From: Roridomyces roridus
Lineage: Eukaryota > Basidiomycota > Agaricomycetes > Agaricales > Mycenaceae
Reading direction: 5' to 3'
DNA length: 64,000 nucleotides
Assembly: GCA_029378245.1 (NCBI GenBank)
Contig: JARKIF010000006.1
Span: forward strand, 1,116,001 to 1,180,000
In this document: piece by piece, positions 11,249 to 21,048 of the stretch
How positions within the stretch are numbered: the first letter of the stretch is position 1
How the letters are laid out: every line of letters begins with the position of its first letter
Translations under genes and position numbers: made by a program
Notes under the pieces: generated by a model
What the model saw: only the letters and a program-made list of their open reading frames with translations
What the model was told of the DNA's origin: nothing
Databases searched by the model: none

Positions 11249-12256
11249 GGAAAATTTGAGCAAGCAAAGGGTTTGTATGAAATGGATCTGGAGAGACAGA
11301 GGGAGCTGTTTGGAAATGACCATCCTAACACTCTGTTTGCAATGGCCAACCTTGCAAGCACATACTGGCACCTGGGACGGTACCAAGAGGCAGAGGGGCT
11401 TGACCTTTCTGTGCTCCAAGGGCGCCAGAAACTCTTCGGCGATGACCATCCTGAGACTCTGTTTGCAATGGCCAACCTTGCAACCACATACTGGCACCTG
11501 GGACAGTACCAAGAGGCAGAGGGGCTCAACCTTTCTGTGCTCCAAGGGTGCCAGAAACTCCTCGGCGATGACCATCCTTACACTCTGTTTGCAATGGCCA
11601 ACCTTGCAACCACATACAGGCAACTGGGACGGTACCAAGAGTCAGAGGGGCTTGACCTTTCTGTGCTCCAAGGGCGCCAGAAACTCTTCGGCGATGACCA
11701 TCCTTACACTCTGTTTGCAATGGCCAACCTTGCAACCACATACAGGCAACTGGGACGGTACCAAGAGGCAGAGGGGCTCAACCTTTCTGTGCTCCAAGGG
11801 CGCCAGAAACTCCTCGGCGATGACCATCCTGACACTCTGGTTGCAATGGCCAACCTTGCAACCACATACAGGCCACTGGGACGGTACCAAGAGGCAGAGG
11901 GGCTCGACCTTTCTGTGCTCCAAGGGCGCCAGAAACTCCTCGGCGATGACCATCATTACACTCTGTTTGCAATGGCCAACCTTGCAACCACATACAGGCA
12001 ACTGGGACAGTACCAAGAGGCAGAGGGGCTTGACCTTTCTGTGCTCCAAGGGCGCCAGAAACTCCTTGGCGATGACCACCCTGAGACACTGCGTGCCATG
12101 GCCAATCTTGCCATGACACTTGGTAACACTGGCAGGCATCAGGCGGCCGAAAATCTCCAACTCCAAGTCGTTGCCAAACGCAGGGAGGTGTTAGGAGCGG
12201 ATCATCCTGATACTCTCCGGGCTACCAAAGACTTAACAACTACAAGAGATGCTTTG
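11249..12256 (+). repeat. Tandem 126-bp TPR-coding repeats, six near identical
   Basis: Eight consecutive 42-codon units start at 11249, 11375, 11501, 11627, 11753, 11879, 12005 and 12131. The six from 11375 to 12130 share the frame GRYQEAEGL...LQGRQKL...DDHP...AMANLATTY and differ at only a few codons, for example YWHL/YRQL/YRPL, KLF/KLL and HPE/HPY/HPD/HHY. The first and last units are clearly diverged. Identity at the nucleotide level, beyond what protein function needs, points to recent unit exchange. Confidence 0.95.
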
Positions 12257-12349
12257 GGTAAGGCCAAGGATACAGAATTTAAACACACCAGTGTCAAAGG
12301 GCTCTCCAAACTGTTTTCCAGATTCCAATTTCCCGCCTCCAAAAAGTAA

Positions 12350-13519
12350 GTGCCTAGCAGTGGGATATGTGCAAGAATAATCCTGGGGCATTCTGTAGTA
12401 ACTTTTGCCAAGATGTATTGATTCTTTCCTATGTCAATGTTCCAAATTTTCTAGGAGAGGAGAGATCATTGATCTTCTGGAATAGGTACAGACTGGATCC
12501 GAGTTTCCCCCTACAACTTCGATAATTTTCACCTATAAAAAATGACTTGGGATTGGGCCTCTTTGAGGCGGGAGCTGAACCTTTTGGTCCCTCTTACTTG
12601 TACATTCTCCATGACATAGAAGTCAAGTGCAATGCAATACTTGGTCTACCAACCAACATGTGGGCGCCCGGGGCGGCGGGGAAGTCAACAAGTGGCAACC
12701 TAGCACGGACCGCAGACAAACTGACTTTTGCCATTGAGGTACACGAGAGAGATCCTCCATCTTGCGGGTGTTCAATTCACCCAGATGCAATGCACCCTGT
12801 CGTATACAACTGAGAGGAGTAGAATTTATAGATGAGGACCTGAATTTAGAAACCATACCGTCGGTGAAGTAGTGGAGCTTGGGGTTTAATGCAGAAGGCA
12901 TGTCCCCCAGGAGTTTCGCTTGGGCTTACATACTAGTATCGTCAGTTAGATAGAGTCTGAGTGCCTGAGACTATCCTTCCATCTCAATAGCGAACGAGCT
13001 CGAGATACTCGACCCCGGTCACAATTCAAGCTAACCACGTACGTTGTACATCGTGTATTACCAGGCAACCATATTTGCTTGAGCGGTTGAGCCCGGCTGG
13101 TTCAAGTCCAACTCAGGCCTCCCGAGACATCTGAGCCAAACTTGGAACGTCCGAGGCTAATTCGAGTTGGTCCATCCATCCGAGCGCAAAGAGGCGAGCT
13201 GATCGATCCCCATGCCGCTAGGTAGTGCTCGGATTGGAGCCGTTCTTCATGAACCAGAGCAATAAAATGTTCAGGGGCGGTGATGTATGTGCTCTAAACC
13301 GACTATAGAAATCAACCAACTCGAAACAACAAGACTAGATGAGTCTCGATACAGACGAATCTATATCTAAACAACCCAATCACGAAGCTCCGGGGCGAGT
13401 GACAACTATATTGACAGCAGGCAAAGGCGAGTATAAGTCCCTAGTACAGGGCCTTATGAAAGGTTGTAGGGAATACTGTGATATTGTCTCGATATGAGTG
13501 GTCCAGTTTTGTATTGCGA
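12350..13519. other. 1.2-kb gene-free stretch beside the LTR element
   Basis: Only short frames without motifs are present. The DNA next to 13519 does not obviously continue the helix-turn-helix gene found on the other side of the retrotransposon. Confidence 0.4.
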
Positions 13520-14940
13520 TGAAACGGTGCACCGACGTGCAGCCGTGAAATCAAGACTCAAAATAAGTACGAGCTGAAGGCGAGTAATCTCAAACCAACA
13601 ACTAACAAATCTTTAATCCAAATCTCACAACTTCAAATCAATACTTCTCGTGTGTGTGTTCGGGGTGGTAGGACAGGCGTATCGTCCGTCAAGACCAATG
13701 TGCAAATATCAATTCCGCGGGAGCGGGATGTTCAATTCAAAGTAACAGGTAAGCCTGAGTAGTCTTCCCGCAAAGAGGGTTATCAATGGATTCGGGGATC
13801 TCGGGGACGCGAGGTCAACCACACAAGATCAAGCTTGCAAGTATTCAAGTTTCAAGTTTCAAGTCCCGGGGACCAAAGGTCAACCACGCAAGACAGACAG
13901 GGGGGAATGCAAGCAAGCTTTCTATTCGGATTCTAAGGTGAAGTCCCGGAGGAAGCTTCGATTTCAAGTGTAATTCAAATCCAATCAATAAATTCTGAGT
14001 GATCGTCCAGTTGCCTCCTAAGAGAGCGGTCGGGTCTACTACTGTACACGGTAAACTACTGCGGCTTATATACATTTTGCGGGCACTGATAAATATGGTA
14101 TAATTGCGTGCGGATGACACGTCGCATCTTCCCGGGAGGTGTTCCGAGTGACCCTAGGCACTTATTAGGGAAATGGTCCTGCGGGACATCAATTGCGACA
14201 GATTGCGTGCTCGCAACCTCAGTCAGCACATTCGGCCGGCCATCGGCATCTGCCAATGTGTTCCCGCTGGTTGCCGGGAACCACGCCGGTGTTCTATCTG
14301 GTTTCAATTCATCAGCGGGAGAGATTCCCGGTGACGGATGTCAAACTGTCATGTCGGCACTAAGGCGGCTCGGGAACGGCACCTCCGGGAAACCTAGCTA
14401 CCAACCCGGGGGTAGTTTATTAAACTCCCGCGAGATAGGCTTTGATAATGGCTCTGCCCGGAGGATGGCATTTCACATCCCGCCATGTCCACACTATCTA
14501 GTGGCTGTACGGTGCTCGTTTCTTTCAATTCCGTTCAAATTCAGAGTGATCGACCGATCATCTATGATATCATTGATCAGCGGACTCCCGGGAGGAGCCT
14601 CGATCATTTCCAATTCCAAATCATGGTTCCCCGGATAGTGAAGACTGCCCGTGGAATTGGTATAGAGGTTGACCCGAGAGTCAGTTTCATGGCAGCCAGC
14701 GAAAAGGCTTGATGGTTTCTCTTAGTCACCCTTGGTGCAATAGTACGCGGCTGTCAGCCGTTTCCTAGAGCCCGGCAGGTATGTACATTCCCGCCAGCTT
14801 GCGACCATTTAGGGTTTAATATACCGTCCCGAGGAGAACGTATACCCTCTGTAGCCTCATATGCTCGGAGACGTAATAAGTCTTTGATAAAAGAGCGAAA
14901 ATTGGTGTATTTCACGCGTAGCCGCATGCACGCCTTATCA
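13520..14940 (-). repeat. 3' LTR of the retrotransposon
   Basis: A 1421-bp long terminal repeat, TGAAAC...TTATCA on the plus strand. Every line I compared matches the other LTR exactly, at a constant offset of 15,221 bp. Open frames inside it (for instance 14108-14638) occur identically in both LTRs and look non-coding. Confidence 0.95.
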
Positions 14941-14953
14941 TCTCCCCCTTTCT
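14941..14953 (-). other. Polypurine tract of the retrotransposon
   Basis: On the minus strand the sequence AGAAAGGGGGAGA directly abuts the 3' LTR, the position and composition expected for the plus-strand primer of reverse transcription. Confidence 0.85.
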
Positions 14954-14959
14954 GAGATT

Positions 14960-14977
14960 CTGACTGTCCTCAGTCAG
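14960..14977. repeat. Stem-loop beside the polypurine tract, copy 1
   Basis: CTGACTG-TCCT-CAGTCAG forms a perfect 7-bp stem with a 4-nt loop, 6 bp inside the polypurine tract. A second version with different stem bases lies at 18459-18476. Confidence 0.8.
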
Positions 14978-15027
14978 CTCAGTGGGTGCATATTCCTTCA
15001 ATGTGCTTCACTTTTAGCACTGCACAG

Positions 15028-15054
15028 AGATCTGCCACAAGGCCCGGCAGATCT
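15028..15054. repeat. 9-bp inverted repeat in the cargo leader
   Basis: AGATCTGCC and GGCAGATCT pair perfectly around a 9-nt loop, between the LTR and the first cargo gene. Role unknown; an operator or RNA structure is possible. Confidence 0.6.
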
Positions 15055-15382
15055 GTGGCACTTCCAATCGCTGTCCGATTCAACATCATCAAGGTACCCT
15101 TGGTTTCTATTTCTCTTTGGCACCCGCCGCAAGACCTAGAGCCGCGGGAATTGTTTAAGTCTTCCCGGCCATCAAGACCAGCATTGAGCGTGTTCTTCCG
15201 TTCCTGATCATTCATTTCCTTGCCGGCTCTGGAAGGAGCCAGTCTTTTCATTCAGAGTTGTTTGTGACATAGTATGACATCCGTAGTTTCTTTTATTCCA
15301 TTATTCAACTACCGGGACTGTTCGAGTCCCAGCCGTCCATTTCATCAGCGGGTCATGATCATATCAAAATGCCTGCTCGGCG

Positions 15383-15391
15383 ATATATATA
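15383..15391 (+). promoter_or_regulatory. TATA-like box of cargo gene 1
   Basis: ATATATATA lies about 30 bp upstream of the ATG at 15420 and on the same strand, consistent with a Pol II core promoter for the antisense cargo. Confidence 0.45.
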
Positions 15392-15419
15392 GCCGTGACC
15401 CCAGCATCGCCTCCAAATC

Positions 15420-16132
15420 ATGGATCTCTCCGTCGAGCCACAAGCTCCGGGAACTGTTTTGCTCGATGTCAGTGCATACCCACCACCAGCTCAAGAACTT
15501 GTTCAAAAGCTCTATACTGTGGTATGCCCATGGCTGTATCTGTTTCAAGTCTACACTTTAATCTTCCCGCCCATAGCCCGACCTTCTTTGCGAGCGCTGC
15601 GTGAACGAGAAGATACCCTGCAAGTTCCGCCGCTGGGGCACTGCTTGCGAGGGCTGCCAGGACACCAACTACCAGTGCCGCTTCGAGATCATCGACTGGT
15701 TTGTCGCCACCTATCCGATGCAGACAGGGGACACCGGCCTTCTGTGCCACTGGGAACGTGTGTATTCATTTTTCTTTAATCTACGCCAATGACTGACATT
15801 GCTTGACAGCCGGGGCTTTTTCTGAACTTTGGCATTGGCTCAAGGTGTACGGTCTTACGCCTGCCGTCTTTGACGGTTGCGACCAGGATGCTTGGCCGAA
15901 TGTCATCACGGAGCCCGCCCGTCAGTACATTTATTCCCTGCACGACGCCGAGCTTCTCCGCTCCCTCCATGTTATGTACGATCTGGAGGGGCGCACTCTC
16001 TTGCGGGACTACGTCTTCTACCGCCAGGAGACGCTTGCTGCTCGCCGGGGGCCGTACCATCTCACCAGTCGGACCGACTTCGCTGCGCGCCACCCTGAGG
16101 TGATTGTCAAACGCTCCCGGAGGATTTTCTGA
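15420..16132 (+). CDS. Zn2Cys6 cluster protein, retrotransposon cargo gene 1
   Basis: Three exons (15420-15521, 15577-15757, 15810-16132) with 55- and 52-bp GT-AG introns give a 201-residue protein. Exon 2 opens with a six-cysteine motif spaced C-X2-C-X6-C-X8-C-X2-C-X6-C (Cys 39, 42, 49, 58, 61, 68), the spacing of fungal GAL4-type binuclear zinc clusters, with basic residues KFRR inside the loop. A helical-looking C-terminal part follows (SELWHWLKVYGLTP, YIYSLHDAELLRSLHVMYDL) and ends VKRSRRIF. It is far shorter than usual Zn2Cys6 transcription factors and shows no middle-homology domain. It is antisense to gag-pol and the first of three tandem paralogues. DNA binding and regulation of the element are inference. 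Confidence 0.85.
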
Positions 16133-16341
16133 TTGGGTCGTAGTCATAGAGTCGTACCCTTGTAATTCAAGCGAGTCTGCATGCGCCGGGCAAATCAGAT
16201 GCGTGATTTCGGGACATCCTGCTTCCAGCTATTCACATGGTTCACCGCAATCTAATCTTGATCTGAAACCGGGCGGCAGGATTATCCCGGGAACAAATAT
16301 GCTCTACTTGCACTCGGTCCGCCTGCTTGCTTCCCGTTCTC
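16133..16341. other. Spacer between cargo genes 1 and 2
   Basis: No feature beyond a probable promoter for cargo gene 2; no certain TATA box. Confidence 0.3.
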
Positions 16342-17128
16342 ATGTCTATTTCTTATTCTCCCACTCCGCCTCAAGAAGGTTCCCCTTCTCCACGCTATAT
16401 TCCAGCACATATTGTGAGGGGTTTCCGGGCCACAGTTCTTCGTCTGCGCACTCACCCCTCTTCAGCATGAACTCGATACTAAGTGGGGCGGCATCATAAC
16501 ACATCTCAAAACCCGACTGGTGAGGCGCTAAAATTCTGCATTCTTCAATGTGTATTCTGACTCGACTTCACAGCCGGCAGGAAGTTGCCAGTCTTGCAAC
16601 TCCACCCGCAACGACTGTCAGTGGATACAGTGGGCCATTCCGTGTCTTCGTTGTGCAATTCTTGGTCTTTCTGGGTGCCGTTACGCCGACTACGATGCAT
16701 GGCTCACGACATATCATTTGGAGCATGGGACGGATTGGACTTTTGACCGTCGTACGTCCGCGGCACCCGTTTCTGATATTTTCTTTATTCAATTTCCCGC
16801 AGGTATCCCAACTATCCCGCCGGAGGTCTTGGAACGCGACCTTCCGGGTGCTCTCCCTATTTTCGAGGAATGCCGCCGCTGGAAGCTCTCGGACCCTCCT
16901 CGTCCCGAGATCAACAGCCGGGACCTTATACTGCGCGAGTGTTCCAATCTTCGGTTTCTACTCAACGTTTGGCGTGAGGCCGACGTCGCGGGGCGACCAG
17001 TCGTTGTACTGAATGATATCCGTGCTCGCATCATCGAGATTTGTGAGGATAATGATTACAAGCTCGGCGTTCCGTACCCTCCACTTCGTAACGTAGAGCC
17101 GTTGTATTCTCTGAATTGGTCCCGGTAA
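16342..17128 (+). CDS. Zn2Cys6 cluster protein, retrotransposon cargo gene 2
   Basis: The cysteine motif is C-X2-C-X6-C-X8-C-X2-C-X7-C (SCQSC...DCQW...PCLRC...GCRY). A 51-bp intron (16752-16802) separates it from the C-terminal exon (IPTIPPEVLERDLPG to YSLNWSR, stop at 17128). The 5' end is uncertain. By analogy with its two neighbours a phase-0 intron should end just before PAGSC, and one (about 16518-16571, GTGAGG to CACAG) fits. Upstream lie a plausible exon frame (LQHELDTKWGGIITHLKT) and an ATG at 16342 (MSISYSPTPPQEG), but these are in different frames, so a small intron or indel is unresolved. The ATG at 16550 gives a simple 175-residue alternative. About 25% of the protein is thus provisional. 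Confidence 0.7.
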
Positions 17129-17290
17129 CTTTGGGGCACAAATCCTTTTCCAAATTATTACCGATGCGTGAATCGACACCACTGATCAATTCGGGGATAT
17201 CTCATCAGCACACCACTAATTCTGTCGTGTTCAAGTTCCGGCGCCGCAAACCATTCGGAGAGCCTACTTATTGCGGTAGTGACAGCGCTG

Positions 17291-18053
17291 ATGTGCTACC
17301 CCTCCATGCAAGAGATTCTCGCGCGTGAGCGTCTCGAAGGCCGTCTGATGGCCCGTCCACTGTTCCTGGGGATCGCGGGCGCCAAAGGGCTTCTATTCTC
17401 GCGCTTCGTGAGTCTGTCTACAGGGTGTCCTTTGCCGCTAACACAATCACCGTAGCCGTTGTCAGATTGTACGAGTTGTATTGCCACCGGCCGTCCTTGC
17501 CAGTGGTTGCAATGGGCGCTTTCCTGCCTTCACTGCTTGGTTTTGGGTGTCTGCAACTGCACGTACACTTCGTTCGAAGCATGGAGCGAGCGGTACGACA
17601 TAGACAGGCAATATTATGCCGCCCGCTCCGGTGAGTGACAATCAGAATCATTTTGTATTCTTTCTAATCGGTTTCCATGTACTAGCGGAGCTTCACCCGG
17701 ACGAAATCCCTTGCCGCGAAGACCGCTTCCAGCGAACTCGGCAGTTTTTTAACGATCCAGCTCGGGCGTCCCGCGAGGTCGCTGATCTCCAGCTTCATGT
17801 ACGCGGGCAACACAACATTCGTATCATGCTTGATCTGCTTGACGAGGCGGTGTTCCTTCAACGCCCCGCAGAGATGATTGATGCCCTGCGCACCGTTACT
17901 CTCTGGGTCTGCGCCTCAATGCATTTCCGGCCAGTCCTCCCTCTCCCGCCGTTTTCTCTCGGTGACTCGGACACTGACACCACGGACACCTCGTCTGACG
18001 GGTGGCCGGATCCACGTGAATTCGAGGGGTATGATGACAACGGTTGGGAATAG
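17291..18053 (+). CDS. Zn2Cys6 cluster protein, retrotransposon cargo gene 3
   Basis: Exons 17291-17407, 17456-17630 and 17686-18053 with 48- and 55-bp introns encode 219 residues; the start could also be the in-frame ATG at 17306. The second exon opens PLSDC and carries C-X2-C-X6-C-X8-C-X2-C-X7-C with Cys at 44, 47, 54, 63, 66 and 74. The neighbouring residues QWLQWAxSC resemble QWIQWAIPC of gene 2, so the two are close paralogues. The C-terminal domain has helical stretches (HNIRIMLDLLDEAVFL) and an acidic tail (GDSDTDTTDTSSDGW). In all three genes the first intron ends three residues before the first cysteine, evidence of common descent. Confidence 0.85.
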
Positions 18054-18439
18054 TGGAGTCGCATGTAGCACTGATTAATTCTCTACTTCATGTGCTTCAA
18101 GTTCGGTTATTCAACTTTCTGTTGGACAGGTTTCCAGGGGCCACTGGTTTTATCGTAGTAAAATCAGTGCCTGAGTTGTCCGACGTGCGCACATGGTATA
18201 AATCCGTATCCCGGGTGCTATCCCGTTATGGTTTCTTACTTGTATTGAATTGCGCCGGTGACTGTGGTATTCATCCGGGCATGCATAAAGCTAAACCCAG
18301 GTCTATTGACCATACTGAGTCGCTCCATGCACATTTCTACTTTCTGTTGCAATTTTTCCATGCCCGGCGGCCTTGTTGGTACGCGTACGCGACGAAGTTA
18401 ATCGATTGATGCGACTTCTGATCTTGTCCGGCAATTCCA
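18054..18439. other. Spacer after cargo gene 3
   Basis: About 390 bp with no supported gene, ending at the internal polypurine-like tract. Confidence 0.35.
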
Positions 18440-18452
18440 TCTCCCCCTCTCT
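18440..18452 (-). other. Internal second polypurine tract
   Basis: The minus strand reads AGAGAGGGGGAGA, one base different from the terminal tract at 14941-14953 and followed by the same kind of stem-loop. It sits between the two cargo blocks, 3.5 kb from the LTR. It could act as an additional plus-strand primer or be the scar of a former 3' end. Confidence 0.7.
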
Positions 18453-18458
18453 GAGATC

Positions 18459-18476
18459 TCAACTGTCCTCAGTTGA
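18459..18476. repeat. Stem-loop beside the polypurine tract, copy 2
   Basis: TCAACTG-TCCT-CAGTTGA forms a perfect 7-bp stem with the same TCCT loop as the copy at 14960-14977 while the outer stem bases differ on both sides in a compensating way. Confidence 0.8.
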
Positions 18477-18613
18477 TGCTCAGCGGGAAAATGGTTTGCG
18501 GTCGGCAAAGTAAACCGGTTCGTCCCCTCTCCGGCCCTGTCGGGCATTTCAAATCACAGCAGTTTTACAGCCGCGGAATCAAAAATGATTCCGTGCAAGG
18601 CCTTCCGCGGAAG

Positions 18614-18619
18614 TATAAG
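18614..18619 (+). promoter_or_regulatory. TATA-like box of cargo gene 4
   Basis: TATAAG lies 62 bp upstream of the ATG at 18681, a usual distance for a fungal core promoter. Confidence 0.45.
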
Positions 18620-18680
18620 AGCGCACTCACTTGCACGTTGTCTTTACCCCAAAATCTCTTTCTCACACCCGCATTCCACA

Positions 18681-19880
18681 ATGTCCAAAGCTGAGTTTGA
18701 ATCCGCCAAAGCCTCCTTCATGGAGGCGTACAAGACCTCACAGGAACTTGTGAAGTATCACAGTCCCGCCGACGCTCGTAAAACCCAACTTGACGACGTT
18801 GCTACTGCCGCGGTGTGTTGTTCAAATTTCTGTTTCCTTGGGACCCCCGTTGATTGGCTGTGTAGAGTCGCCTTTCGACGTTCGGCAGTCTTGTCGTCGA
18901 CGAGGCCGCTGCGTCCGTCGTCTTCAAGGAGGCCATCTTCAACGCCCGGAACTCGTTCCACACGCTTCTCAACCCCGGCAACGACACCAAGTTTGTCTAC
19001 CCGGCCGGCTATAACGCTCTGCGCACTTTCACCGGCGTTATTCAAGAAAAGCGTGGCCCGAAGAAGGAGGTTGTTCCCAATCCTCTTTCAAAGCTTTCTG
19101 TGACGTCCATTTCGCTTTCATGCTTGTATTTCTCTAATCTCATGCCAGATGCGTACAAAGGCCAAACCCAACAAGCTTCGTGGGCCTACCATCGAGTTGT
19201 CGGAGGATGAGGACACCGTTCCTGTCGGTACCTCTGCTGCTGCTGTCGACGACGTGCACGCTGACCAGGTATGTTACAGCTGGTTGCCGCTGTGTACCAT
19301 ATCACTGACCAAGTTACTCGTGCCGTTGGTCAGATGGTTGTCGACGATGACAGCGCAAAGCCTGCTCCCGCTCCGGCCAAGGCTAGCAAGCGCACTGCCG
19401 CGGAAAAGCCTACTGGCACGGTACGTGGCTCCTGCAGTCTGGGTTTCGTTTCATTCATTAACCTTTCTCTAGGCACGCAGCAAGAAGGCCACCGGCAAGC
19501 GGGCGAAGACGGATGAGTTCACCGAGTTCCATGAGGATACTTTCCTCACTAACGGTATGTCTTTCAATCTAACTTCCCGCTGCCGCAACTAATGTGACCT
19601 TTTAGCTACGGCCGAATTCTATGCCGGCTCCGCCAACGTCGACCAGCTTCTGTCCGAGGTTGCTAGCATTGCCGACACCGACACCGACTTCCTCCACAAT
19701 CCGCTTGCCATGCGCAAGCGGATGTATTATATCATGGTCGAGTTGGCGTGCATCCACGAGCAGTTCCGCAGCTCGCTGGTCCGCCGTCAGCAACTGACCG
19801 AGGAGGGCATGTACATCCGCGAGCGTCTCCAAGAGCTCCCGGAGGTGCAGGGCAGTGGGTTGGATTCCATCGTTCCCTAA
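18681..19880 (+). CDS. Cargo gene 4: basic, intron-rich protein of unknown function
   Basis: Six exons (18681-18812, 18866-19069, 19149-19268, 19334-19420, 19473-19554, 19606-19880) joined by GT-AG introns of 51-79 bp give 299 residues. The N-terminal about 110 residues (SKAEFESAKASFMEAYKTSQ, FVYPAGYNALRTF) match cargo gene 5. The middle is Lys/Pro/Ala-rich with nuclear-localisation-like stretches (KASKRTAAEK, RSKKATGKRAKTDEF) and an acidic patch (ELSEDEDTVP). The C-terminal domain looks helical (DQLLSEVASIADTDTDF, MYYIMVELACIHEQF). A nuclear or nucleic-acid-binding role is only inferred from composition. It is antisense to pol and shares no similarity with the Zn2Cys6 trio. Confidence 0.85.
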
Positions 19881-20224
19881 ATTCCTCCCATCGACTCCGC
19901 GTATTCTTGGTCCCCCGGCATGGTACTCGTATTGGACGCCCTCGCTGTATTTTTCCCTTCGCCCGGCAGCTATTTTCTCTGCCTATTTCTGATCGTTCTT
20001 TGCCCGCGTACTATTTGTCACTTAGATAGCCAAGTAGCAACGACGTGCTGTGTTTTTCTTCTTCTTTTGTGCATGTGCGTGCCTCGCAGCTTAAGTCATG
20101 GCGGGCGGATCTCATTCCCGTGAACCAAGCCAGCCTGCTAGATGACCAATCGAGTCACCGGCGCGCCTTTAAAAGACACACCTTGGCGGCTAGATGTTCA
20201 CCAGATAAATCCCCGCTCCCACCA
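19881..20224. promoter_or_regulatory. Spacer and promoter of cargo gene 5
   Basis: Contains TTTAAAAG at 20168-20175, a TATA-like box 50 bp before the ATG at 20225. No other feature is supported. Confidence 0.4.
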
Positions 20225-20691
20225 ATGTCTTCTGCCGAATTCCTCGCTCTCAAGCTTGACTTCATGCAAGTGTATGAAGCTTCGCAGAAACTCTCCAACG
20301 ATTGGGCCCCGCTTGACCAGCAGAAGGAGAAGCTCACTGAGTTGGGCGTGATCGCTGTGAGTACACCATGTTTCTCTCTCGCTCGCATTTTGACCATAGT
20401 CTTGGTCAGAATAAGCTCAAGGGTTTCAAATCATTTGTGGAAGCCGAAGCCCGGGCATCCAACGAATTCCTCGACGCCATCTTCAAGACGTGGCGTGCCT
20501 ATCACATCCTTTTCAACTGTAACAGTGCACCCTTCAAGCGGATGTACCCAGTTGGTTATCCGGCGATCAACTCGTTCGTCAAATTCCTCGCGGATCTTCG
20601 TACACCCGACTACAGTCCCGTCCCGGAGGAGGAGCAGCATCTTTTCTTTGGCGATGTGGATGAGGGCGTCGTTGGAGAAATGGATTTGTGA
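20225..20691 (+). CDS. Cargo gene 5: short paralogue of cargo gene 4
   Basis: Two exons (20225-20356 and 20410-20691) encode 137 residues. Exon 1 is 132 nt and intron 1 is 53 bp, exactly as in cargo gene 4. The proteins align along the shared region: MSxAEF...K..FM..Y..SQ.L at the start, then EA.AS..F..AIF, then YPxGYxA. Gene 5 lacks the Lys-rich middle and C-terminal domain of gene 4 and ends in an acidic tail (PEEEQHLFFGDVDEGVVGEM). No known domain is recognised. It is the cargo gene nearest to the pol 3' end and is transcribed towards it. Confidence 0.85.
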
Positions 20692-20935
20692 TCGGATGCC
20701 GGGCAGTACCATAGATGTGTGAATGAATTTGTTTCGCGGCATACTTCCTGCAAGCTCTCGGCGAAGTCTTCAGTTCTTCTCGCTGACCTGCCGAGTTACG
20801 CCACGTAGATCAGACTTGATACACCGTGCTGCGGGGCCTGATGCCAGCGAGGGACATTTCCAATTCTTCTGGTTCTGGCGTACAAAGCAAACGCCGGCAC
20901 TGGATTTGGGCCAGGAAATGATGTCATAGCCCTGC

Positions 20936-20951
20936 TTGACAGGCCTGTCAA
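20936..20951. repeat. 16-bp perfect palindrome between cargo and pol
   Basis: TTGACAGGCCTGTCAA is a perfect palindrome in the 357-bp gap between convergent cargo gene 5 and pol. It may be a protein-binding site or part of a transcription end region. Confidence 0.55.
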
Positions 20952-21048
20952 CACCTTCACTGCCGTAAAACAATGTCCCGTGCCACATTGCAGCCGGACC
21001 GCATCGACAGCGCTTCCTTTGACTCTCACCAGCTGGATACACTTCATT

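Larger units (their letters stand above)
9090..12349 (+). pseudogene. NB-ARC/TPR NLR, interrupted by a MITE after the first exons
   Basis: The ATG at 9090 opens exon 1 (9090-9144); a 42-bp intron (9145-9186) joins it to a Gly-rich leader (HGGTGGPGGGADQHGGEGG), common at fungal NLR N-termini. A 454-bp MITE (9257-9710) then puts a stop at 9288 in frame. Beyond it the frame resumes as LIYGSQINNL. Downstream are FQGRKEILNKMQEYF, Walker A (LYGLGGSGKTQIA), Walker B (WTLLFDNADDP), GKIIITSRN and a GLPL-like LPLAIVQAGAYI. Introns 10104-10151 and 10528-10579 are clear, and two more lie at about 9753-9797 and 9852-9899. The C-terminus has eight 42-residue TPRs and ends KGLSKLFSRFQFPASKK. Everything after the MITE is intact, so translation from a later ATG (9988) or splicing across the MITE could still yield an NB-ARC/TPR product. 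Confidence 0.85.

Noticed and set aside
11108..12166. Long open frames on both strands and in several frames across the TPR array
   Set aside because: The repeat unit is 126 bp, a multiple of three, so any frame that is open in one unit is open in all. These are shadows of the TPR frame.
13515..13519. Possible 5-bp target duplication of the large retrotransposon
   Set aside because: TGCGA on the left and ACGGG on the right do not match, nor do shifted boundaries within the shared GA before TG.
14108..14638. 176-codon open frame, present again at 29329-29859
   Set aside because: It lies entirely within both LTRs, has no motif, and identical LTRs force identical frames; most likely non-coding.
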